Under the pieces are notes generated by a model. That model did not search any database and was not told where the DNA came from. It saw nothing but the letters and a program-made list of their open reading frames with translations. A stretch of 61,400 bases of DNA from positions 1 to 61,400 of the forward strand of contig JBOFEZ010000127.1 of the NCBI GenBank assembly GCA_051648365.1, given 5' to 3'. The translations under genes and the position numbers were made by a program. Positions 14,586-21,956 of the stretch are shown here, in pieces. Origin of the DNA: JAGNZR01 sp051648365. GTDB taxonomy: Bacteria; Fusobacteriota; Fusobacteriia; Fusobacteriales; Fusobacteriaceae. Each line of letters begins with the position of its first letter. Position 1 is the stretch's first letter.

Positions 14586-15941
14586 ATGAACAAGACAATT
14601 ACAAGATTTAGATGGGGAGTGCAGCTTGCTGTTCTAGCTCTAGTGACAGTTATGGGAATATTGCATCAGACAATGGGGGGAGGTTTTGAAGGATCTCCTA
14701 CAGTCCATGCAATCTGCCCCTTTGGAGCATTAGAAAGTCTTTTTAACCTTTTAACAGGAAAAAGCTATATTGCAAAAACATATTATTCCAATACTGTTTT
14801 AGCTTTGGGATCAGGATTGCTGGTATTTTTTGCAGGAAGATTTTTCTGTGGATGGATATGTGCCCTGGGAACCATGCAGGATATTCCAGCTTTTTTTGGA
14901 AAGAAAAAACTTCTGGTACCCGAAAAGTTAGACAAATACCTTAGATGGATAAAATATGTGGTTCTAGTTGCTATAATTTATTTCACTTGGAAAACTTCAA
15001 CTCTGGTTATAAATCCCTATGATCCCTTTGCAGCATATAGTCATATATCTGCAGGATGGGGAGAACTGTGGGGAGAGTATTCCATAGGATTTAGCATACT
15101 GGTAACCATGATTTTTTTGTCATTTTTCTATGTGAGACTTTTCTGCAGATATATCTGTCCCCTAGGAGCTGTATACAGCATATTGGGAAAATTCAGTTTT
15201 CTTAAAATAAATCGTGACAAAGAAACTTGTGTAAACTGTAAAAAATGTACTAAGGTTTGTCCTGCTGCTATTGATGTTGCCAAAGCAGATAAGGTAAAAC
15301 CAGTGGATTGCTACTCATGTATGAAATGTGTTGCTACATGCCCTACAAAAACAAACTCTCTCAGCACAAACTTAAGTTCACCTGTACCAACAGTAAAATT
15401 AGCAGGGGCTGCCTTGGGAGTTTTTGTAGGAATAATACTAGCTACCAAAGCTCTGGGATTCTTTGAAACTATGCCTAACTCTTTGGATAAGATTCTTAAA
15501 AATAATCCTGCCAATATCCGTGGATGGATGACCTATGAGCAAGTTATTCAGGAATTCAAACTAGAAGAGAAAGAAGTGTATGAAAAGCTTGGATTCACAG
15601 AGGAGGAACTTCCTCTTAGTACTCCAATCAAAATGAGTGGAGAGGCCTATGCTAAAAAAAATCTTGAATTTGATGACGGTATGATAAAAGGGATAGTAGC
15701 TGAAATGGTTGGAGTTACTCCGGAAAAGGCAGTCACAGGAGAAGCGACTTTCACCTTCAGTGGAAAACTTACCTTGAATGAGATATGGACAGGAGTAGGA
15801 ATGTCTCCTGAGGAGCTGGTAAAAAAACTCGGTCTTCCTAAAGATATCCCTCTGGATAAATCTGTGAAAGATATGAAGGAGGAGTACAATCTGGACATAG
15901 AGAAGATGAGAACTGAGATTGAAAATTTGCAGAAAAAATAG
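14586..15941 (+). CDS. NapH-like membrane polyferredoxin with a C-terminal repeat domain
   Basis: 451 residues. The N-terminal part has several transmembrane helices and the paired motifs of NapH/NosR/CcoG-type electron-transfer proteins: I-C-P-F-G-A-L-E, C-G-W-I-C-A-L-G-T and C-R-Y-I-C-P-L-G-A. A cytoplasmic-type ferredoxin segment (about 215-262) has two [4Fe-4S] sites: C-V-N-C-K-K-C-T-K-V-C-P and C-Y-S-C-M-K-C-V-A-T-C-P. One more helix leads to a 150-residue tail with two similar units, V-Y-E-K-L-G-F-T-E-E-E-L-P and L-V-K-K-L-G-L-P-K-D-I-P. It probably passes electrons across the inner membrane to exported acceptors such as the FMN-binding protein upstream. Confidence 0.85.
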   Translation: MNKTITRFRWGVQLAVLALVTVMGILHQTMGGGFEGSPTVHAICPFGALESLFNLLTGKSYIAKTYYSNTVLALGSGLLVFFAGRFFCGWICALGTMQDIPAFFGKKKLLVPEKLDKYLRWIKYVVLVAIIYFTWKTSTLVINPYDPFAAYSHISAGWGELWGEYSIGFSILVTMIFLSFFYVRLFCRYICPLGAVYSILGKFSFLKINRDKETCVNCKKCTKVCPAAIDVAKADKVKPVDCYSCMKCVATCPTKTNSLSTNLSSPVPTVKLAGAALGVFVGIILATKALGFFETMPNSLDKILKNNPANIRGWMTYEQVIQEFKLEEKEVYEKLGFTEEELPLSTPIKMSGEAYAKKNLEFDDGMIKGIVAEMVGVTPEKAVTGEATFTFSGKLTLNEIWTGVGMSPEELVKKLGLPKDIPLDKSVKDMKEEYNLDIEKMRTEIENLQKK

Positions 15942-15942
15942 A

Positions 15943-15980
15943 GAAGAAGAGAGTTCACAGCTGTGGACTCTCTTCTTCAT
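15943..15980 (+). terminator. Probable intrinsic terminator after the polyferredoxin gene
   Basis: A long stem from GAAGAAGAGAGTTCAC and its near-complement, centred on CAGCTG at about 15959-15964. The tail is only moderately T-rich. Confidence 0.6.
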
Positions 15981-16106
15981 TTAGAATGCAATTGGAATTT
16001 TTGTATTTCAAGAAAATCACTCCAAATAAATTTTATTTCCTATTGAAAAATCTCCTTAAATAGTTTATGCTATAGGTAGGAACACGAATACAGGAGGAGA
16101 GAAATT

Positions 16107-16481
16107 ATGAAATTTAAATTTAACCATTTCAACTTTAATGTACTGGACTATGAAAAAAGTTTAGATTTTTACAGAGATGCACTTGGACTAGAGATAGTTA
16201 GAACTTATGAACCTGAGGATGGAAGCTTTAAGCTATTTTACTTAGGAGATGAGAGCAGAAGCTTCACTCTTGAGCTTACATGGCTCCTAGACCGTGAAGA
16301 GGCTTATGACCTTGGAGATGAGGAGTTTCATCTTGCTTTTGTAACTGATGATTACGAGGGAGCATATAAAAAGCACGGAGAGATGGGAGTTATCTGTTTC
16401 GAAAATCCTGAAATGGGAATATACTTTATAAATGATCCTGACGGCTACTGGGTAGAGATAGTTCCAGAGAAGAAGAGATAA
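16107..16481 (+). CDS. gloA: VOC/glyoxalase I family protein
   Basis: 124 residues, the usual length for lactoylglutathione lyase. The opening F-N-H-F-N-F-N-V-L-D-Y-E-K-S-L-D-F-Y-R carries the first metal His. Further ligands are the Glu in F-T-L-E-L-T-W, the His in E-F-H-L-A-F-V and the Glu in Y-W-V-E-I-V-P. The enzyme class isomerises the hemithioacetal of methylglyoxal. Related VOC proteins with other substrates cannot be ruled out. The next gene, a metallo-beta-lactamase-fold protein, starts 2 bp later, so the two form an operon. Confidence 0.8.
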   Translation: MKFKFNHFNFNVLDYEKSLDFYRDALGLEIVRTYEPEDGSFKLFYLGDESRSFTLELTWLLDREEAYDLGDEEFHLAFVTDDYEGAYKKHGEMGVICFENPEMGIYFINDPDGYWVEIVPEKKR

Positions 16482-16483
16482 TT

Positions 16484-17221
16484 ATGAAGAGAGAGAAGAT
16501 AACCTACATATTTAACAGTGGATTTATATACGAAGACATGAAAAACGTTTTTATATTCGATTTCTATAGAGATTCTTCTAGAGATGAGAATATCGTACAA
16601 AAATATTTAAACGAAGTTTCTCAAGATAAAAAAATAACGGTTTTTGTATCCCATGGACACCATGACCATTATTCAAAAGAAATTTTTAATTGGAGAGAGT
16701 TGAGAGAGAATATAAATTATGTCATAAGTAATGATGTAACAGAGGCTTATAATTTTAGAGATAATAAAACAGCATTTATGGAAAAAAATGAGAGTATTTC
16801 TTTATATACCGGAGTCACTGTTCATTCTTTCGGATCCACAGATATAGGGGTATCTTTTCTTATAGATACAGGAGATAAAATCGTATTCCACGGTGGGGAT
16901 CTTAACTGGTGGGATTGGGGAGAGGAAGACAATGAAGAGGAATCTTCTTTTATGGAAAAGAGTTACAAAAGTATAGTTAGGGACATAAAAACTTACTTAG
17001 GATCTAAAACTCTTGATCTTGCATTTTTCCCTGTAGATCCAAGACTGGAAGAGAGAGCATATAAAGGTGCACTTTACTTTATAGATGAAATATCTCCTCA
17101 AAAAATGGTTCCCATGCATTTCGGGGATAACTTTCAAGTTTGCAGACAACTAAAAACACTATGTAAAGACAAAAAGATAGTCATAGCAGATATAAAACAA
17201 GATGGAAAAGTTATTTTTTAG
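16484..17221 (+). CDS. Metallo-beta-lactamase-fold hydrolase
   Basis: 245 residues. The metal motif V-S-H-G-H-H-D-H-Y-S (about residues 50-59) is the H-x-H-x-D-H signature. Later ligands are likely in F-H-G-G-D-L-N and P-M-H-F-G-D. The gene follows the glyoxalase-like gene with a 2-bp gap. That pairing might suggest a glyoxalase II role, but the fold is closer to the UlaG/L-ascorbate-lactonase-like group, so the substrate is unassigned. Confidence 0.8.
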   Translation: MKREKITYIFNSGFIYEDMKNVFIFDFYRDSSRDENIVQKYLNEVSQDKKITVFVSHGHHDHYSKEIFNWRELRENINYVISNDVTEAYNFRDNKTAFMEKNESISLYTGVTVHSFGSTDIGVSFLIDTGDKIVFHGGDLNWWDWGEEDNEEESSFMEKSYKSIVRDIKTYLGSKTLDLAFFPVDPRLEERAYKGALYFIDEISPQKMVPMHFGDNFQVCRQLKTLCKDKKIVIADIKQDGKVIF

Positions 17222-17255
17222 TCGGTTTTATCAAATCGATTGTAACGCACTTCTA

Positions 17256-17290
17256 AAAATCCCAGGTATATTTATATCTGGGATTTTATT
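17256..17290 (+). terminator. Intrinsic terminator after the MBL-fold gene
   Basis: Arms AAAATCCCAGGTATA and TATATCTGGGATTTT pair with one G-U and an AT-rich apex, followed by ATTTTATTAT. Confidence 0.75.
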
Positions 17291-17320
17291 ATAGGCAATT
17301 TTGGAGGGGCAAAAAAATTA

Positions 17321-17349
17321 TTGACAAATAGTGGAAAAATTGATATAAA
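17321..17349 (+). promoter_or_regulatory. htpG promoter
   Basis: TTGACA (17321-17326), a 17-bp spacer and TATAAA (17344-17349) form a near-consensus housekeeping promoter. The transcript would start at about 17356, inside the CIRCE-like element. Confidence 0.8.
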
Positions 17350-17352
17350 TTA

Positions 17353-17379
17353 TTAGCCGTACAAGGTTGAGAGTGCTAA
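17353..17379 (+). promoter_or_regulatory. CIRCE-like (HrcA) operator with a degenerate left arm
   Basis: TTAGC-CGTA, a 9-bp spacer, then GAGTGCTAA. The right arm is a perfect CIRCE half-site, the spacer is the canonical 9 bp, and the left arm keeps five of nine bases (consensus TTAGCACTC). Its position over the transcription start fits repression by HrcA. Confidence 0.7.
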
Positions 17380-17393
17380 AAAGGGAGGGCAAA

Positions 17394-19220
17394 ATGAGAA
17401 AAGAACAAAAAAGTTTTCAAGCAGAGACAAAAGAACTTCTAAATTTAATGATCCATTCTATCTATACCCATAAGGAGATTTTTTTAAGAGAGCTTATTTC
17501 AAATGCATCAGATGCAATAGATAAAGTTAGATTTAAAAGTCTTACTGACTCTGAAATATTAATGGCAGGAGAGGGGTTTCAGATAAAGATATCTTCTGAT
17601 GTTGAAAATAAAAAACTTATAATTGAAGATAACGGAATAGGAATGAGTTACGATGAGGTGCTGGAGAATATAGGAACTATAGCAAAATCAGGTTCCAAAG
17701 CTTTTAAAGATTCTTTTAATGAGAGTGAGAAAAAAGGTGATGCAGATATTATCGGACAGTTTGGAGTAGGATTCTATTCAGCCTTTATGGTAGCTGACGA
17801 AATCACTTTGGAAACAAAATCCCCATACTCTGGAAAGGGAGTAAAGTGGAGTTCTAAGGGCGATGGAAGTTATGAAATTGAAGAGACAGAAAAAGAAGGA
17901 AGAGGAACTAAAATTACTCTTCATATAAGAGAGGAGGAGGAAGATAAGAAATACCTTCAGGATTATCAACTGAAATCTCTTATTAAAAAATATTCGGACT
18001 ATGTAAAATATCCTATAATGATAGGAGAAGAGAGAACAAATTCGACTAAACCTATCTGGAAAACAGCTAAAAATGAGCTGAATGACGAAAAATATAACGA
18101 GTTTTATAAATCTAATTTCCATGACTGGGAAGATCCGGTACATCATATGCATATGGATATCCAGGGAAGTCTCGAGTATACTGCACTTCTTTATATTCCT
18201 GGAAAAGCTCCTCATGATTTTTATACAAGGGATTTTAAGAGAGGACTTCAGTTATATTCGAAAAATGTATTTATAATGGATAGGTGCGAAGAGCTGATTC
18301 CAGAATATTTGAGTTTCGTAAAGGGACTTGTTCAATGTGATACCCTTTCTCTAAATATATCAAGAGAGATTCTTCAGAAAAATAGCGAACTCTCTGCTAT
18401 AGCTAAAAACTTAGAGAAAAAAATAATAGGTGAATTCGAAAAAATTTTTAAAGGCGAAAGAGAAAAATATATCGGGATTTGGGAGGCTTTCGGAAGAAAT
18501 ATAAAGTACGGAGTCCAGGATATGTTTGGAGTGAACAGGGAAAAACTTCAGAACCTACTTATTTTCAAATCTTCTAAAAAAGATGAATATGTGACTTTGA
18601 AGGAATACACTGAAAATATGGATGGAGAGCAGAAAGAGATATACTATGTTTCTGGAGAGGAGATATCCATACTCAAGACTCACCCTAAAGTTAAGTCACT
18701 TCTGGACAGAGGATTCGAAGTTCTCTTTTTAACGGATAAGATAGATGAGTTTGCCATAAAATCCCTTAAGGAGTATGACGGTAAAACTTTTAAGTCAGTA
18801 AATGAGTCTGATTTCAAAATTCCTGAATCTGAGGAAGAGGAGAAAAAGACAAAAGAGATAGAGGAAAAGAATAAAGGGCTTCTTGAAAAATTATCAGATA
18901 TTCTTAAGGGAGATATAAAAGAGATCAAACTTAACAACTCTTTAGGAGAAAGTGCTGTAGCTATTTCCACAAAAGGTCCTGTATCTCTCGAGATGGAAAA
19001 AACCCTTTCTGAAATACCTGGAAATGAAGGTATCAGAGCCGAGAAGGTTTTGGAGCTTAATCCTGAACATCCTATCTTTAAAAGATTACAATCTGCAGAA
19101 AAAGATGAGGAGATCAAAGACTTGGCTGACATCCTATATATTCAAGGGATGATTATAGAAGGTTTCCCTATTAAAAATCCAGTTGAGTTTGTGAATAAGT
19201 TAAACAAATACATGAGATAA
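17394..19220 (+). CDS. htpG: Chaperone HtpG (Hsp90)
   Basis: 608 residues from ATG 17394, five bases after GGGAGGG. An in-frame upstream start at 17367 would lie inside the operator. The GHKL ATPase domain has E-L-I-S-N-A-S-D-A, D-N-G-I-G-M-S and G-Q-F-G-V-G-F-Y-S-A-F. The middle domain has S-L-N-I-S-R-E-I-L-Q, and the dimerisation domain runs from about 495. The sequence is complete and typical in size. It is an ATP-dependent cytosolic chaperone. The CIRCE-like site in its promoter suggests HrcA control, which is seldom reported for htpG. Confidence 0.95.
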   Translation: MRKEQKSFQAETKELLNLMIHSIYTHKEIFLRELISNASDAIDKVRFKSLTDSEILMAGEGFQIKISSDVENKKLIIEDNGIGMSYDEVLENIGTIAKSGSKAFKDSFNESEKKGDADIIGQFGVGFYSAFMVADEITLETKSPYSGKGVKWSSKGDGSYEIEETEKEGRGTKITLHIREEEEDKKYLQDYQLKSLIKKYSDYVKYPIMIGEERTNSTKPIWKTAKNELNDEKYNEFYKSNFHDWEDPVHHMHMDIQGSLEYTALLYIPGKAPHDFYTRDFKRGLQLYSKNVFIMDRCEELIPEYLSFVKGLVQCDTLSLNISREILQKNSELSAIAKNLEKKIIGEFEKIFKGEREKYIGIWEAFGRNIKYGVQDMFGVNREKLQNLLIFKSSKKDEYVTLKEYTENMDGEQKEIYYVSGEEISILKTHPKVKSLLDRGFEVLFLTDKIDEFAIKSLKEYDGKTFKSVNESDFKIPESEEEEKKTKEIEEKNKGLLEKLSDILKGDIKEIKLNNSLGESAVAISTKGPVSLEMEKTLSEIPGNEGIRAEKVLELNPEHPIFKRLQSAEKDEEIKDLADILYIQGMIIEGFPIKNPVEFVNKLNKYMR

Positions 19221-19357
19221 AAACATTATTTCATGTAAAAATAGAACTTTTTTGGAGGCTCTGCAAAATCGATTGTAGTGCATTTTAAAAAAATATGCGT
19301 AGTTTTATAAGCCGGAATTAATTTTGAGACATTTTACGAAGTCTTCAATTACATAGA

Positions 19358-19399
19358 AAAAGAGAGAGTAACTTCGAAGAAGTTACTCTCTCTTTTCTT
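19358..19399. terminator. Strong bidirectional terminator between htpG and the 79-residue ORF
   Basis: A 17-bp perfect stem (19358-19374 with 19380-19396), loop CGAAG, A-rich outer left arm and T-rich outer right arm. Upstream, 19221-19357 holds no gene, only a short repeat shared with 17231-17260. Confidence 0.9.
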
Positions 19400-19403
19400 A
19401 TGA

Positions 19404-19643
19404 CTACTGTTCTATAATCTCTACAAGTTCCCAGTTCTCTTCAACTTTTTTAAAGTATCTGATAACCCAGTTTATTTCTAGCTTGTCCTTTAACTGATTT
19501 ATATATTTTACAGCTTCTTCCGGAGCAGGGAAAAATTTTCTCCCCTCGATAAAGTCATAACTTTCTTCGTTGACAATTTTTGTGCCTTTAAATACTTCAA
19601 CCTTAAACTGTTTTTTAAGACTCTCTCTTTTAGCAAAGTTCAT
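19404..19643 (-). CDS. Small conserved-looking protein, unknown
   Basis: 79 residues, beginning M-N-F-A-K-R-E-S-L-K-K-Q-F-K-V-E-V-F and rich in Lys, Glu and aromatic residues. It has no signal peptide or membrane segment. The GAGGAGAG ribosome binding site before the ATG and a strong terminator immediately after it support a real gene. I recognise no domain; a W-V-I-R-Y-F-K-K-V-E-E-N-W strand near the end suggests a small mixed alpha/beta fold. Confidence 0.6.
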   Translation of the reverse strand: MNFAKRESLKKQFKVEVFKGTKIVNEESYDFIEGRKFFPAPEEAVKYINQLKDKLEINWVIRYFKKVEENWELVEIIEQ

Positions 19644-19791
19644 AAATTCTCTCCTCTTGTTATTATTATGACTGCTGCAATTTCAAATCTAACATCATAG
19701 GAAAGATACCTAAAGGTTCTTTTATAACATTAAAACCTAATTTTTAATATACATAGACCATCTATATATTATACACTAATTGTACAAAGAA

Positions 19792-19811
19792 GTACAGATT
19801 TTTATCTGTAC
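19792..19811. promoter_or_regulatory. Inverted repeat in a divergent promoter region
   Basis: GTACAGAT-TTTT-ATCTGTAC is a perfect 8-bp dyad between divergent genes. A further TGTACA lies just upstream (about 19781). A TATAAT for the rightward gene occurs at about 19842, and one for the leftward gene lies near 19768. It could be a shared operator. Confidence 0.4.
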
Positions 19812-19880
19812 AAAAAAGGAAGCCTTCAGATAGCTTTTGTGGTATAATTATTTTAGGAAAGTTATAGGAGGTTTAAGGGT

Positions 19881-20510
19881 ATGAAAAATAGGAAAAAAAT
19901 ATGGGATATAACATTTTTAGAAAAATCAAAAGAGGAGTTGGGATGGTATGAAGAGGTTCCAGAACCATCTCTTTCTCTGATTTTAAAATATTTTCCTTCC
20001 AAAGAAGAACTCATTATAGATGCTGGTTGCGGAAGGGGAACTCTAATATCTTATCTGATGCAGGAAGGGTACAAAAATATTTTAGGATTAGATCTCAGTG
20101 AAGGGGGGCTGAAACTTTTAGAGGAGGATTTGAAAAATAAAATTACAAATAATAACAATATAAATTTTATGGTAGCAGACCTAAGCGAGAAAATATCTTT
20201 TTCTGAAAAAGGAAAACTTTGGCATGATAGAGCTGTTTTTCATTTTCTTTTAAAAAAAGAGGAGCGGGAAGAGTACAAAAAAAATCTTATCAACTTTTTG
20301 AAACCAGGAGGGATTTTTATAATATCATGTTTTCATGAAAAAAATAAAGCTGAAATGTGCAACGGACTTCCTTTGAAAAAAACTACAATAGAGGAACTGG
20401 CAGAATTTTTTGAAGAAGATTTTTCTCTCCTCGAGAATTTGAACTACGAATATTCGATGCCTTGGGGTGATAAAAGAGAATTCCTATATGGTGTTTTCAA
20501 GAAAAAATAA
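19881..20510 (+). CDS. Class I SAM-dependent methyltransferase
   Basis: 209 residues. Motif I is I-I-D-A-G-C-G-R-G-T-L (about residues 47-57). The acidic loop L-G-L-D-L-S-E-G-G and motif M-V-A-D-L-S follow, with a late F-L-K-P-G-G-I-F-I-I-S-C-F strand. This is the Rossmann methyltransferase fold, resembling TehB/UbiE-like small-molecule methylases. The opening K-I-W-D-I-T-F-L-E-K-S-K-E-E-L-G-W-Y-E is typical of a group often annotated as tellurite or thiopurine methylases. No substrate can be assigned. AGGAGG precedes the ATG and a terminator follows. Confidence 0.8.
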   Translation: MKNRKKIWDITFLEKSKEELGWYEEVPEPSLSLILKYFPSKEELIIDAGCGRGTLISYLMQEGYKNILGLDLSEGGLKLLEEDLKNKITNNNNINFMVADLSEKISFSEKGKLWHDRAVFHFLLKKEEREEYKKNLINFLKPGGIFIISCFHEKNKAEMCNGLPLKKTTIEELAEFFEEDFSLLENLNYEYSMPWGDKREFLYGVFKKK

Positions 20511-20542
20511 ATTTTCTTTAATTATTATTAAAGGACTTTAGG

Positions 20543-20575
20543 AAGGTGAAGGAAGGTTTCTTCACCTTTTGTGCT
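20543..20575 (+). terminator. Intrinsic terminator after the methyltransferase gene
   Basis: Stem AAGGTGAAG / CTTCACCTT with an 8-base loop and a T-rich tail. Confidence 0.8.
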
Positions 20576-20670
20576 TTTATTTCGTTTTTAAGAGACATCC
20601 AACCCAGTTCGATGATTCTATCGCAAAACTTTTTCTGATGTGTTTAAAAGCTGAATTATAGATAAGCAAA

Positions 20671-20795
20671 AATAATTATTATTCGATTGATTACTAGATT
20701 AATAATTATTCTTCATACATGAATAACAATACTGTATATAATGTTAATTATATGATAAATAATTATTTTTTTAATAATTATTCTGAATAATTATA
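20671..20795. repeat. Cluster of five AATAATTATT palindromes
   Basis: The 10-bp palindrome AATAATTATT occurs at 20671-20680, 20701-20710, 20758-20767 and 20773-20782, with a 9/10 copy at 20786-20795. The 370-bp gap (20570-20940) holds no ORF with a ribosome binding site. The repeats could be protein-binding sites or simple AT-rich drift. Confidence 0.5.
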
Positions 20796-20940
20796 GAGTT
20801 TTAAAAGAAAACCTAGAGATCTTTAAGAGGTTTTAAGCTCTGTTTTATCTCCAGGTAATGATTTTGAATTTCAATTAGAAAATCAAGAGTTGTGAAAATT
20901 ACCAAAAAAATAATTTTCTGTAATTTTTATTATTGGACTT

Positions 20941-21912
20941 TTAGTATTTTTTTATTATTTTGTCTGAATCGTCCTTCTGATTAGGGAAAAGTCTGTGGAA
21001 AAACATTTTGAAAAATCTTTTTTCATCTACCTCAGTATTTACCAAAACGTTATTGTTTCTTCCGTAAAATTTACCTATATCGATAAGAGTCTGACCTATG
21101 GCAGGACCATTTTCTACACATTCTAAATTAGAGAAAAATCCTGAACACAGAGTTGGATCTATAAATTGTGCCACAGCGAGAGGATCATTTATTACACATC
21201 CCAAAGTTCTTTCTTGCATCCAGTGGAAGTCCACATAGAATCCAGTTATATCAAAAATGAAATCTGCAAGTGGAGAAGGGATCTGTCTCAAGTATTCTCT
21301 ATAGTTGGGAGTGAGAACTATTTTTCTTGTCACATCCAGTGGTACAAGCTCTATTGGATTTTCAATATTATTGAAAACGATATTCACAGATTCAGGATCT
21401 ACCCAGTAGTTAAACTCAGCTACTTGGGAACAGTTTCCGTTAGTTCTGAAGGCTCCTCCCATAGCAATTATTTTTTCAGCTTTTTTCAAAATATCTTTTT
21501 TCTTATTAACAGCTTTTGCCAGATTTGTCAAAGGACCTAGAGCTATTATAGAAACATCGTTATTTTCATCTAACTTATCAATTATAAAATTTTCAGCACC
21601 CCGGTGTAGAACCCACTCAGGAAGTTCGATTTTTTCTAATACCTCTCCCACTCCATCCATACCGTGAGTATCCTGAGCAGTGATTAGTTTTCTCTTTATA
21701 GGATTGTTGTCTCCTAGATAAATAGGGATATCGACTCTGTTTAGAAGTTTAAGTACTCTGTAGGCATTTATACCTCCCAGTTCCACAGGAACATTTCCCG
21801 CACAGATAGTTATACCTAATATTTCCAGTTCCGGAGATTTCAGTGCCAGTATAAGAGCTAGGCAATCGTCTATCCCAGGATCACAATCTATAATCACTTT
21901 TTTCTTAATCAA
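20941..21912 (-). CDS. Inosine-uridine-type nucleoside hydrolase
   Basis: 323 residues. The calcium-binding N-terminus I-I-D-C-D-P-G-I-D-D matches the D-x-D-x-G-x-D-D signature of IUNH enzymes. A-L-G-P-L-T-N-L-A, M-G-G-A-F and N-D-P-L-A-V-A complete the ribose and Ca2+ site. The start is a TTG at 21912 with AAAGGAG about ten bases upstream; no better start is in frame. The enzyme hydrolyses N-ribosides to base and ribose. A role in queuosine recycling is conceivable because salvage-type genes lie 4 kb away, but purine or pyrimidine salvage is the default reading. Confidence 0.88.
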   Translation of the reverse strand: MIKKKVIIDCDPGIDDCLALILALKSPELEILGITICAGNVPVELGGINAYRVLKLLNRVDIPIYLGDNNPIKRKLITAQDTHGMDGVGEVLEKIELPEWVLHRGAENFIIDKLDENNDVSIIALGPLTNLAKAVNKKKDILKKAEKIIAMGGAFRTNGNCSQVAEFNYWVDPESVNIVFNNIENPIELVPLDVTRKIVLTPNYREYLRQIPSPLADFIFDITGFYVDFHWMQERTLGCVINDPLAVAQFIDPTLCSGFFSNLECVENGPAIGQTLIDIGKFYGRNNNVLVNTEVDEKRFFKMFFHRLFPNQKDDSDKIIKKY

Positions 21913-21956
21913 TTCTACGCAACTCCTTTTTCTATAATATTTATTAAAGGTCTTTT

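Noticed and set aside
20570..20940. Replication origin, suggested by AT-rich palindromes
   Set aside because: No DnaA-box cluster (TTATCCACA-like) was seen and no dnaA, repA or parAB gene is adjacent. dnaN at 7327 is 13 kb away and not in an origin-type cluster.
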